DNA of 64,000 nt from NCBI GenBank assembly GCA_965228615.1, contig CBDDHT010000003.1:868001-932000 (forward strand). The letters run 5' to 3'. The notes under the pieces were generated by a model, which was not told where the DNA came from, searched no databases, and saw only the letters and a list, made by a program, of their open reading frames with translations. The position numbers were made by a program, and so were the translations under genes. Of the stretch, positions 36,212 to 44,251 are shown one piece after another (positions within the stretch are counted from its first letter, which is position 1; every line of letters begins with the position of its first letter). This stretch comes from CBDDHT01 sp965228615 (lineage in GTDB: Bacteria; Pseudomonadota; Alphaproteobacteria; Rhizobiales; Methyloligellaceae).

Positions 36212-36487
36212 AAGGAAGAAACCTTGCCGTGCAGGATTACCGAGAGACGCAGAGGTGACACCGATCGTCAGAAACCGACATGCCACAAGTTATCGACGTG
36301 TACGAGTCTTCGCCGAACTTACATTGGCGACAAATCTGATGCCACTCCACAACATCGAGGGATTGAGCCGCCGCCCAGCATTTTCGATCACACGAAGACG
36401 GATTCCGAAGCCAGGCGGGCAATCTTCACCATACACAAGCGTAGAGATACCTTCTAAGACATGTCGGGGACAAGGGAGGCTGGACGC

Positions 36488-37348
36488 ATGCAGATAACGA
36501 TAATTGGTGTTGGTGAAGTCGGAGGTGCCTTTGCAGCGGCACTGGCGCCAATAGCTGCTCTGACGCTTTGCGATGTCAAAGACAATGGCCCCCCGGTTGC
36601 CACGGCTGATGCGCTCGGGCTGGATATAGAGAACGCGCCTGGCAAGTGGCTTCAAACCACCGATATGGTTCTCGTCTGCGTTCCTGGAAAGCAGAGTCCG
36701 ATCGTTGCCAAGGCCGCCCTGCCCCTTGTCGGTCCCAACACAGTTTATGTCGATATGTCGACGGCCCGTCCTGACGATCTTCGCGAATGGGCGGCTGCAT
36801 TCGAGCGCGAAGAAAAGACCTTCGTCGATCTGGCCATCATGGGATCGATTCAGATCTGGGGTGCCAGGCCACCGGTTCTGCTTTCCGGCTCCGCTGCCGA
36901 AAAAGCGCAACCCCTCTATGACAGTCTCGGGTCCGAAACAAACATCGTCGAAAGTGGGCAACCGGGTGATGCGACATCCCTCAAACTCTTGCGCAGCATT
37001 CTGGTGAAAGGCATCGAGTGCCTCGCTGTCGAGGCCATGACGGCCGCAGAGCATATGAACGTCAGGCCGCAGCTCATGGGCATCATGAAGGACATGGACG
37101 ACTCCTCCATTGCCGGTTTCCTGGAGATGCTCGTCACAACGCATATCCCCCATTCCGCCCGCCGCCGCCACGAGATCATCGAATCGGCCGACCAACTTCG
37201 CGAGATGGGCTTCGACGCTTTGGTTACGTCCGCCCTACCGCCGCGCTACGAGGCGACGTTGGCACGCAAGGAGCACCACCAGCCTGCAGAAGGCGTACAG
37301 CCAATGGCTGAATCTCTGGCCTGGTTGATGGGTGCGGTACGCCGTTAG
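36488..37348 (+). CDS. 6-phosphogluconate dehydrogenase-like NAD(P) oxidoreductase
   Basis: 286 residues from ATG 36488 (AGGGAGG eight bases before). Rossmann fold opening MQITIIGVGEVGGAFAAALAPI, with substrate-binding helices in the C-terminal half (SLKLLRSILVKGIECLAVEAMTAAE) like the 3-hydroxyisobutyrate dehydrogenase/6PGDH superfamily or its DUF1932 branch. Reaction probably oxidation or reduction of a beta-hydroxyacid. The last bases run into the region preceding the following hydrolase; the two are probably co-expressed. Confidence 0.8.
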   Translation: MQITIIGVGEVGGAFAAALAPIAALTLCDVKDNGPPVATADALGLDIENAPGKWLQTTDMVLVCVPGKQSPIVAKAALPLVGPNTVYVDMSTARPDDLREWAAAFEREEKTFVDLAIMGSIQIWGARPPVLLSGSAAEKAQPLYDSLGSETNIVESGQPGDATSLKLLRSILVKGIECLAVEAMTAAEHMNVRPQLMGIMKDMDDSSIAGFLEMLVTTHIPHSARRRHEIIESADQLREMGFDALVTSALPPRYEATLARKEHHQPAEGVQPMAESLAWLMGAVRR

Positions 37349-37391
37349 CTTGCAAGCTGACAATGCTCTCGCGAGGGAAGAGTGTCATCCG

Positions 37392-38258
37392 ATGGATGCA
37401 ACTATTGAAATTGAACCGGGCTCGGGCTCATTCCGGTTCCACGACCCACCAGACGCAACTGGCAAGTCTCTGGCAGTCTGGTTCCATTGCCCTGCTTGCT
37501 TCACGAGCGCGACGCCAATCGTGATCCTTCTTCACGGATCGGATCGGGCTGCGGCCTATTTCCGGGATTGCTGGAGCCCTCATGCAGATCACCACGGCTT
37601 TTTGGTCGTCGCACCGGAATTCGATGCTGAGACGTTTTCAGGTCCGGAGGCCTACAATTACGGCAATGTGCGCCAATCGATGGCCAGCGATAGCCCATTC
37701 AATCCTGGACATTTGTGGACCTATTCGATCATCGATCGTCTCTTCGAGACCGTTCGCCGCCTGACCGAATCCGAACGCTCGTCCTTTTGCCTTTTCGGAC
37801 ATTCCGCAGGTGCGCAATTTGCACATCGCTACCTCGCGCTGACACCTGAGCCGATTGCCGAGTTTACAATCGCGGCGAATGCCGGCTGGTACATGACGAC
37901 AGATACATGTCAGCCCTACCCGGCCGGATTTGGCGGACTGCAGACGGACAGGTCTGCCGAGCATCGGTTTTGTGAACGCCAGCTGGTCCTCCTTCTCGGC
38001 GACGCCGATACCGACGAGACCGAGGCCGGGCTTCCACAATATCCCGGTGCAATAGCCCAGGGACCGAACCGCCTGGCACGAGGTCAGTTCTACCACGAAG
38101 CGATGCGACGTCGCGCAGTTGCACTTGGAGCTGAATTTGGCTGGCGTTTGAGCATTGCTCCCGGCGTCGGGCATGCGGATGATCAGGTCGCTGGTCCCGC
38201 TGCAGAAATCCTCGCCGACTATTTTCGCAAGCAGACCGCGACCATTTCGGAGCAGTGA
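37392..38258 (+). CDS. Alpha/beta hydrolase (PHB depolymerase/esterase-like)
   Basis: 288 residues from ATG 37392 (GAGGGAAG upstream). VILLHGSDRAAAYFRDCWSPHADHHGFLVVAPEFD, nucleophile elbow FGHSAGAQFAHRYL, Asp region LLGDADTDE and catalytic His in APGVGHADDQV. It resembles poly(3-hydroxybutyrate) depolymerase/feruloyl-esterase-like hydrolases without a signal peptide, so it acts in the cytosol. It follows the 6PGDH-like gene by 43 bases. Substrate unknown. Confidence 0.82.
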   Translation: MDATIEIEPGSGSFRFHDPPDATGKSLAVWFHCPACFTSATPIVILLHGSDRAAAYFRDCWSPHADHHGFLVVAPEFDAETFSGPEAYNYGNVRQSMASDSPFNPGHLWTYSIIDRLFETVRRLTESERSSFCLFGHSAGAQFAHRYLALTPEPIAEFTIAANAGWYMTTDTCQPYPAGFGGLQTDRSAEHRFCERQLVLLLGDADTDETEAGLPQYPGAIAQGPNRLARGQFYHEAMRRRAVALGAEFGWRLSIAPGVGHADDQVAGPAAEILADYFRKQTATISEQ

Positions 38259-38291
38259 TGGCCCACAACGCGTTAAAGGAGCTTATCCAAA

Positions 38292-38348
38292 ATGAGCCTC
38301 GCAATCCCGCATTGCAAAGGCCACATTTCAGATCTCCGACCGCTTTAA
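38292..38348 (+). CDS. 18-codon leader-like ORF before HAD copy 2
   Basis: An ATG at 38292 has AAAGGAG ten bases before it and runs 18 codons to TAA at 38346. Its first bases ATGAGCCTCGC are repeated exactly at the start of the HAD gene (38377), together with the AAGGAG site. It may be a uORF or a leftover duplicated start. Weak support. Confidence 0.3.
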   Translation: MSLAIPHCKGHISDLRPL

Positions 38349-38376
38349 GCAAAGATTGATCAAGGAGCATGCCGCA

Positions 38377-39099
38377 ATGAGCCTCGCTGACGTTAAGGCC
38401 CTCACGTTCGATACGGGCGGAACCATTCTCGATTGGCACACCGGATTCAGCGAGGCCCTTGCCGAAGCTGGCAAGAAGCACGGTATCGAAAAGGACTGGC
38501 CGGCGCTGGCTAACGAGATGCGCCGACGGTCTTTGGGGCGCATGCTCAGGCTCGGTGAACATGAGCCGCCGGCCTACAATTTCGACGGTTCGCATCGCAC
38601 CACGCTGGACGAGATCATCGCCGAAAACGGCCTGGATGCTTTCACCGAAGAAGACCGCCGTGCGATTTGGTGGGACAAGGCGCACAACTTTCAGTGCTGG
38701 GCGGATTTCCCTTCGGTCCTTCCCAAACTGCGAGAGCAGTACATTTGCGCCTCGTTCACGATCCTGAGTTTTCGGATCATAATCGATACCGCAAGGCGAA
38801 ATGGCCTGAGTTGGGATGCAGTCATCTCCTGCGAGGCAATCGGCAAATACAAAATTCTCCCTGAAGCCTACCAGACGGCAGCGCAGTATCTGCAGCTCGA
38901 TGTCAGCGAGTGCTGCATGGTGGCATGCCACAACTTCGATCTCGATGCAGCCAAGGCGGTTGGCTTCAAAACGGCCTTCGTGCGCCGCCCGGATGAATGG
39001 GGCACCGAGGGCCCGCCCGATCCCGAGCCCAACCCACAGCACGATATTATCGTGGATACGTTTCCCGAGCTTGCCGAGGCGCTAGGCGTAAGCGTCTAG
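38377..39099 (+). CDS. Haloacid dehalogenase, type II, copy 2
   Basis: 240 residues from ATG 38377 (AAGGAG upstream). HAD motif I TFDTGGTILDWHTG (nucleophile Asp present), motif II FTILSFRI, motif III region EAIGKYKILPEAYQTAA and motif IV CCMVACHNFDLDAAKAVGF. It is diverged from copy 1 but has the same architecture. It is convergent with the FolD-like gene. The substrate is not predictable. Confidence 0.85.
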   Translation: MSLADVKALTFDTGGTILDWHTGFSEALAEAGKKHGIEKDWPALANEMRRRSLGRMLRLGEHEPPAYNFDGSHRTTLDEIIAENGLDAFTEEDRRAIWWDKAHNFQCWADFPSVLPKLREQYICASFTILSFRIIIDTARRNGLSWDAVISCEAIGKYKILPEAYQTAAQYLQLDVSECCMVACHNFDLDAAKAVGFKTAFVRRPDEWGTEGPPDPEPNPQHDIIVDTFPELAEALGVSV

Positions 39100-39111
39100 C
39101 ACCAGCAACAG

Positions 39112-40053
39112 TCAGTATGCGTCGATAAGCCAGCCCACCTGCTTTTGCTTTAGATGGGCTGCAATCGCGTTGCGCATCAGAAGCGCAACCGTCACCGGAC
39201 CCACACCACCGGGAACGGGCGTGACCCAGCTTGCGACCTCCATGACGCTATCGGTATCCACGTCGCCGACGATATGGCTGTCGCCATTATCGTCGGCGAC
39301 GTGATTGATGCCGATATCAATGACGGCCGCACCGGGCTTGACCATATCGGCATTGAGAAATCGCGGGATGCCGACCGCAATCATTACGGCATCGGCGCGC
39401 CTGGAATGAGCCGCAACCGACCGCGTCAGATGGTGGCATACGGTGACGGTCGCACCTTCCGACATCAACAGGAACGCCGCGGGTTTTCCCACAATCTCAG
39501 AATGTCCGATCATGACGACTTCGAGACCGTTGAGATCGAGGCCCGTCGCCTTGATCAATTCGACGGAGGCTGCAGCCGTACAGGGCGCAAGCGCCAGATC
39601 ATTGTAGACAATGTTCCCGATCGAGGCCGGGTTCATGCCTTCAATGTCCTTCAGAGGATGGATCGCCGATTGGAGCGAACGCACGTTGATGCCGTCGGGC
39701 ACCGGCCGCTGCAGGATAATCCCGAGTACCTCAGGATCGTCGTTCATCGCGACAATGCGCTTCTTGCACTCTTCCTGAGAGAGGTCACCGGGCCAGAATT
39801 GCTCTGAAAACGGCAGTCCCACCCGATCGGCCGCGCGGGCCTGACCGCGGATGTAAACGGCTATTTCCGGACAGTCACCTATGCAGATAGAGACGAGACG
39901 CCCGATCCGATGCGTCGCATGGACGTTGGCGACATATGTCGCCACCTCATCGAGAATACGCTCGCGAATGGGTATGCCAGACAAGAGGCGGTTGTCGGGA
40001 ATCGCGGGCGTCGTGCCCGACGGCAATGATGAGGATGGTTTCATGGGCCGCAT
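39112..40053 (-). CDS. FolD-like methylenetetrahydrofolate enzyme with altered active site
   Basis: 313 residues. Full FolD fold: GIILQRPVPDGIN, IHPLKDIEGMNP, VVMIGHSEIVGKPAAFLLM (Rossmann), AVIDIGINHV and the C-terminal TPVPGGVGPVTVALLM. In E. coli FolD the catalytic pair is Tyr and Lys four residues apart (YVASK). Here it reads AVYIRGQAR: Tyr67 remains but the Lys is Gln71, and KDVDG is KDIEG. Lys is needed for cyclohydrolase activity in the family, so dehydrogenase-only or a different activity is inferred. Confidence 0.85.
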   Translation of the reverse strand: MRPMKPSSSLPSGTTPAIPDNRLLSGIPIRERILDEVATYVANVHATHRIGRLVSICIGDCPEIAVYIRGQARAADRVGLPFSEQFWPGDLSQEECKKRIVAMNDDPEVLGIILQRPVPDGINVRSLQSAIHPLKDIEGMNPASIGNIVYNDLALAPCTAAASVELIKATGLDLNGLEVVMIGHSEIVGKPAAFLLMSEGATVTVCHHLTRSVAAHSRRADAVMIAVGIPRFLNADMVKPGAAVIDIGINHVADDNGDSHIVGDVDTDSVMEVASWVTPVPGGVGPVTVALLMRNAIAAHLKQKQVGWLIDAY

Positions 40054-40450
40054 TCATGCAGCAAGCGCCAAGAACGGGTCCAATTGATTTCACGAATTTG
40101 GATATTGGATCGGCGACAGGTGGGCGCAAACCCAAACGAATGATCTCACTCAGAATATAGCGAGCATCGGACTGGAGACCCATGGGGTGTTTCGAGGAAA
40201 TCGAAATTGCACCCTTATCGGCCTGGGCGATGTGATGGAAAAACATCCAGCGACAACTAGGCTCGAGCCCGCCCATGTGCTGCGTCCAGGCGGTGCAGGT
40301 TATGCCTGCCAATTGTCCTATTTCAGCTTAGCATTACCCCCGAATGCGTCGAACACTGGCGCCGATCCCGACGCAAGCACTGACAGTAATCTCTGGCCTC
40401 AACGCGCGCGCAGGTCATCGGAACGACGGAGGTCGTGACGCAGTCGACAA
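40054..40450. other. Intergenic region of about 400 bases, no clear gene
   Basis: Lies between the FolD-like gene and the TRAP-associated small ORF. Holds the FolD promoter on the minus strand. A minus-strand frame (to 39947) overlaps the folD start and has no good Shine-Dalgarno, so it was not called. No tRNA, hairpin terminator or repeat was seen. Confidence 0.4.
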
Positions 40451-40582
40451 TCAGGCGAAGCCATCGGAGAAAGCAAACATGAACCAGATCAGAAACGCGC
40501 CAAATGCCAAGCCGATCAAAAATGGCCAAATGCCATAATAATTGGAGATCTTCACTTGGTGTTCTTCTTCATCAAGGTTCAT
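40451..40582 (-). CDS. Small one-helix membrane protein after DctQM
   Basis: 43 residues, too short for most gene finders. It starts three bases after the stop of the fused TRAP membrane subunit, on the same strand. After MNLDEEEHQVKISNYYGI comes one strongly hydrophobic segment (WPFLIGLAFGAFLIWFMFAF) and a short tail. The likely role is an accessory or stabilising subunit of the TRAP transporter, or a regulator of its assembly. No family was recognised. Confidence 0.6.
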   Translation of the reverse strand: MNLDEEEHQVKISNYYGIWPFLIGLAFGAFLIWFMFAFSDGFA

Positions 40583-40585
40583 CGC

Positions 40586-42664
40586 CTAACCCATCCCAAA
40601 TATCTGCATCAAAGTGATCTTGCCGTCGAACAGCATCGGCAATGATAGGGCGATCATCGGGAAGACCATCACAAGCAGCATTCCGATGATCTGCAGCACG
40701 ATGAACGGCAACACAGAGACGAAGATTTCCTGTAGTTCGATGTCCTTCGGCGCGACCGATTTGAGCCAGAAGCACGCTGGTCCGAACGGCGGTGAGAGGA
40801 AATAGATCTGAATATTCATGACGAACAGGATACCGAACCATACTGCTGCCCAATCCGGTTCCAATCCGAGAGCCGGGGCCATATCGCGGACCACCGGAGC
40901 GAAGACGGGTACGGTAATGAAGATGATCGCGATCCACTCCATGAAAGTGCCTAGAATGACGAGGATCATCATCATCGCGAAGATTGTGCCGAGCGGCCCG
41001 AGACCGGTGTCCTTGATCAGCGAGCGCATGAAGTCTGCGCCTCCAATCAGATTGTAGAGGCCAACAAAAGCGACCGCGCCAAGAATCAACCATATGATCG
41101 TTCCAACGACCGCCATTGTGTTGGCGAGTGAGTCGCGCAGCAAGGCGTAGTCGAATTGGAACCGCACGGCGGCCACAATAATAGCACCGAGAACGCCGAC
41201 TGCAGCAGCCTCCGTGACGCTCGCGATACCGGCGTAAATGGAGCCCATTACACATGCGATGAGGAGGATGCAAAGCGCCACGGCGAGCAGCCGATGTCCG
41301 CCAAGAGCCGAGACCTCTCCTTCTCCGCTAATTGCAGCAATCTCCTTAGCTGTGGGCGCTAATTTTGGATTGAGATTCACGCGCACTAATACATATGCAA
41401 CGTAGAACGTTGCGAGCATCAATCCGGGCACGAAACCTGCGGAAAACAGATCGCCGATCCCAACATTGGCTGAGAGGCCGTAGACGATCATGACAATCGA
41501 CGGTGGAATGAGCGTTGCAAGAGCTCCGGCAGCACAGATCAAACCAATAGTCAGCTTTCTGTCATACCCCAGACGTAGCATTTGTGGCAGGGCGACTAAG
41601 CCGAGCATGACGATCTCGCCGCCCATGACACCGGACATGGCGGCAAGAATGACGGCGACCACTGTCGTTTGCAACGCGACGCCGCCACGGAAGCCTCCCG
41701 CAAAAATCGACATGGCATCGAACAAATCCTGTGCGATACCGGCGCGTTCGAGAATCGATGCCATCAGGACAAAGAATGGAACCGCAACGAGAGGATACTT
41801 TTCGAGCAGGTCAAGCGCGTTAGTGGAGACGAGGAACATGCCGTTGTTGCCGTAAAACAGCAAAGCACAAACGACGGAAATGATCAGCGTCACAATGCCA
41901 AGAGGCATGCCTGTCATCATCAGCGCAATCAGCGCTGCAACAATGACCAAGCTGATGGTGGCGATTCCAATCTCGTCACGATCGACGTGCAACTGGTCGA
42001 TGAATACACTGCTCAAGTCCGCTATGGACACGCTCAAATGTCCGAGCGCAGACGTCTCGCCCATATAGTGTTCGGCAATTTGAAGACCCAAGCGCAACAC
42101 AATCAAGGCCAAGACCGACAGGGTCATGATCTTTAAGATATTCGCTTGAAAATGCCGGGCGAGATTAATGAGCAATTGAATCAGATAAATCAGCAAGCCT
42201 GCACACAGAATGGTCTTCAGGACCATAGGTTGCGGCGAATTGAATGCTGAGCCGACCTTCTCCAACAGATCGATCGATTCCATTGCGCGGATCAGTGTAT
42301 CCGACACCAACATGTAAAGCGCAAACACGCCAACAAGCATGGCGAACAGGTCCAGCCACCACCTTATGTTCGCAGGCGCCATCAGATAGAAGACTGTAAT
42401 TCCGATGTGGCGCTTTTGGAGCGTTACAAAACCAGCTGAAAGCATCCAGGCACAGGCGCAAAGCGCCATAACCACTTCGAATGCCCACTGGGTCGGAGCA
42501 TTGAAAACATACCGCGCCACGACTTCCCAGATGGTCGCGACTGCGGCGAGCAGGTAAAGGTTGCCGACAGCCAAGCCGGTGAAGCGACTGAAATGATCGA
42601 CCCAGTTCGAGAAGCCTTTTTGCTTTGCAGCCGCTTCTCCAGCGTCGTTTGTGACGGCGACCAT
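40586..42664 (-). CDS. TRAP transporter fused DctQ-DctM membrane subunit
   Basis: 692 residues. Residues about 20-190 are a DctQ-like small subunit (four helices: NLYLLAAVATIWEVVARYVFNAPTQWAFEVV, GFVTLQKRHIGITVFYLMAP); about 220-690 are the DctM-type transporter domain, 12 or more helices (FFVLMASILERAGIAQDLF, GVMGGEIVMLGLVALPQML, LIPPSIVMIVYGL, FGPACFWLKSVAP). Such fusions are known in TRAP systems. It uses a sodium gradient to import sugar acids or carboxylates bound by DctP. Upstream is dctP across an intercistronic palindrome. Confidence 0.93.
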   Translation of the reverse strand: MVAVTNDAGEAAAKQKGFSNWVDHFSRFTGLAVGNLYLLAAVATIWEVVARYVFNAPTQWAFEVVMALCACAWMLSAGFVTLQKRHIGITVFYLMAPANIRWWLDLFAMLVGVFALYMLVSDTLIRAMESIDLLEKVGSAFNSPQPMVLKTILCAGLLIYLIQLLINLARHFQANILKIMTLSVLALIVLRLGLQIAEHYMGETSALGHLSVSIADLSSVFIDQLHVDRDEIGIATISLVIVAALIALMMTGMPLGIVTLIISVVCALLFYGNNGMFLVSTNALDLLEKYPLVAVPFFVLMASILERAGIAQDLFDAMSIFAGGFRGGVALQTTVVAVILAAMSGVMGGEIVMLGLVALPQMLRLGYDRKLTIGLICAAGALATLIPPSIVMIVYGLSANVGIGDLFSAGFVPGLMLATFYVAYVLVRVNLNPKLAPTAKEIAAISGEGEVSALGGHRLLAVALCILLIACVMGSIYAGIASVTEAAAVGVLGAIIVAAVRFQFDYALLRDSLANTMAVVGTIIWLILGAVAFVGLYNLIGGADFMRSLIKDTGLGPLGTIFAMMMILVILGTFMEWIAIIFITVPVFAPVVRDMAPALGLEPDWAAVWFGILFVMNIQIYFLSPPFGPACFWLKSVAPKDIELQEIFVSVLPFIVLQIIGMLLVMVFPMIALSLPMLFDGKITLMQIFGMG

Positions 42665-42712
42665 ACCGCACCTCGTCAGTCTTCAAGGAAAATTCGTTTT
42701 GAAATTGGCTCA

Positions 42713-42736
42713 GCCGTCGCCCAATTGGGCGACGGC
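42713..42736 (-). repeat. Perfect 24-base palindrome between dctP and dctQM
   Basis: A 24-base perfect palindrome (12-bp arms around an AATT centre) lies in the 89-base gap between the dctP stop and the dctQM start. No U-run follows on the minus strand. In TRAP operons such hairpins can stabilise the binding-protein message or reduce read-through into the membrane subunits. Confidence 0.75.
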
Positions 42737-42753
42737 CAACCTGTTCCGCTCAA

Positions 42754-43776
42754 TTATTTGAGCAGACCGATCTTCTTCATGTAGCTCAGATGTGCATCCA
42801 GCGCCTCACGTGCCAACGGGGTCTTCTTTGCAAAGTCCTCCCATGCACCAACCGCAATTTTACGGAACTTGGCACGCTCTTCGAGCGACCAGTCGACGAT
42901 CTTGACATCCTTGCCATCCGCATATTTGGCAGCAAGCGCGCGATCCTGCAGATCAGCCTCACGACGCATGGCGTCCTCGCTCGAGTCATACCAAAGCGTA
43001 AGTGCGGTCTGGCCTGACTTGCCAAGCTTTTCCCAGACCTTCTTGTTCACAATCAACTGGCGGACGGCCATTGAGTGAATGCCGGGATAGATCGGATACT
43101 TCGCGATCTTGTGCATGCCGTGTGCGTCGTTGTTGACAAAAGCCGAGGCGTCGGCCGCATCAATGAGTTTCTTTTCAAGCGCGGTATAAACCTCGGAAAA
43201 CGGCAATGAAACCGGCGAACCACCGGCACGTTTGAAGACTTCCGCAGCCAGGCCCTCAGGCGAGCGGATCTTGACGCCTTTCATTTCGGCGACTGTATTG
43301 ATTGGAACCGTTGAGACGAATGCTTCCTTCGCGTAAGGACCGCAGCCAACGACGTGCACTTTGCCCTTGGTATACTTGTCATAAAGCTTCTGGAGGATTT
43401 CCTTGCCACCGCCATGTTTGCAAAAGGTGCGCACCTGGTCGACCGTGTCATAGCCGGCGATCAAGTCACCGATGATCGCGAATGCAGGATCGCGGCCCGA
43501 GAAGTAACTAACCGCGTTCATATCCCCGTCAAGGATACCGGCTGCGACAGCATCGATTGTCTCGCGGTGTGGAACAACGGCCTTTGTCGGCAGTACTTCG
43601 ATGCCAAGCTTGCCGTCGGTCATCTCGCTCAGCATTTTGGAGCGTTCGATCATGAAGCGATGCGCCCAGTCTCCCGACTTCGAACTCGCCTGCACCTTGA
43701 TCGTCTTGGCCGTCACAGTAGGCGCCGTGACGGTCAGCGCCGCTACAGCAACCAAAAGACCCTTCAAAAGTTTCAT
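42754..43776 (-). CDS. dctP: TRAP transporter solute-binding protein DctP
   Basis: 340 residues with signal peptide MKLLKGLLVAVAALTVTAPTVTAKT. Periplasmic binding protein of the DctP family: IKVQASSKSGDWAHRFMIERSKMLSEMTDGKLGIEVLPTKAVVPHRETIDAVAAGILDG, then the signature GVKIRSPEGLAAEVFKRAGGSPVSLPFSEVYTALEKKLIDAADASAFVNN. The Arg in the IRSPEG motif contacts the carboxylate of the ligand in the family. Strong GGGAGG start. It is transcribed before the fused membrane subunit. Confidence 0.95.
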   Translation of the reverse strand: MKLLKGLLVAVAALTVTAPTVTAKTIKVQASSKSGDWAHRFMIERSKMLSEMTDGKLGIEVLPTKAVVPHRETIDAVAAGILDGDMNAVSYFSGRDPAFAIIGDLIAGYDTVDQVRTFCKHGGGKEILQKLYDKYTKGKVHVVGCGPYAKEAFVSTVPINTVAEMKGVKIRSPEGLAAEVFKRAGGSPVSLPFSEVYTALEKKLIDAADASAFVNNDAHGMHKIAKYPIYPGIHSMAVRQLIVNKKVWEKLGKSGQTALTLWYDSSEDAMRREADLQDRALAAKYADGKDVKIVDWSLEERAKFRKIAVGAWEDFAKKTPLAREALDAHLSYMKKIGLLK

Positions 43777-44251
43777 ACAAAATCCTCCCTTACGAGTGTT
43801 CTTTGGCTTTCGCCACTTGCAATTTACCCGAATTGATCATTCGCCAACGTAGATTAATTCGGGCCTAACGCAAACTGCGTACGCCAGGCTGGCGCCGCAC
43901 GTTGCCTGATGAATTGTTTTGCCAGAATACCGATCGCTGTTTGCTTCACCTGGCATAGATTCAAAAATCCTTCACACGCTGTCAGGTTATGCGCTTTATG
44001 CTGGCCGTGATCTCATCAGGTTCGAATACGCGCTTCCAATCGTCACGCATAAGCAGATGAACACATCAATTGGCGAAGATGCCACTGATGACTGCTTTGC
44101 TGATCTTTGGGGCATATTCCGGCTATCTATGAGATCGAAACGACGGGAAAAGAGTTGACCCTCTCAACTGATATATTAGTATGTTAAAGTTGTCAAACCA
44201 ACTCAACGACTGTCGGCATAAGAATAATTTGGGATCGGAGTACCAAAGACC
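43777..44251. promoter_or_regulatory. Divergent promoter region of the TRAP and dehydratase genes
   Basis: A 475-base gap between dctP (minus) and the IlvD/Edd dehydratase (plus). It contains the AT-rich motif at 44168-44182, which is shared with the GntR promoter, and an inverted repeat AGTTG-N6-CAACT nearby. No gene was recognised; a short plus-strand ORF (43919-44158) looks like chance. Confidence 0.6.
44168..44182. promoter_or_regulatory. Likely GntR operator, copy A
   Basis: CTGATATATTAGTAT, 14 of 15 identical to the motif upstream of the GntR gene (46191-46205). It lies 70 bases before the dehydratase ATG. Confidence 0.5.

Noticed and set aside
37864..39042. Long minus-strand open frame of 392 codons
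   Set aside because: It runs antisense through two well-supported genes (hydrolase and HAD) and has no family motifs.
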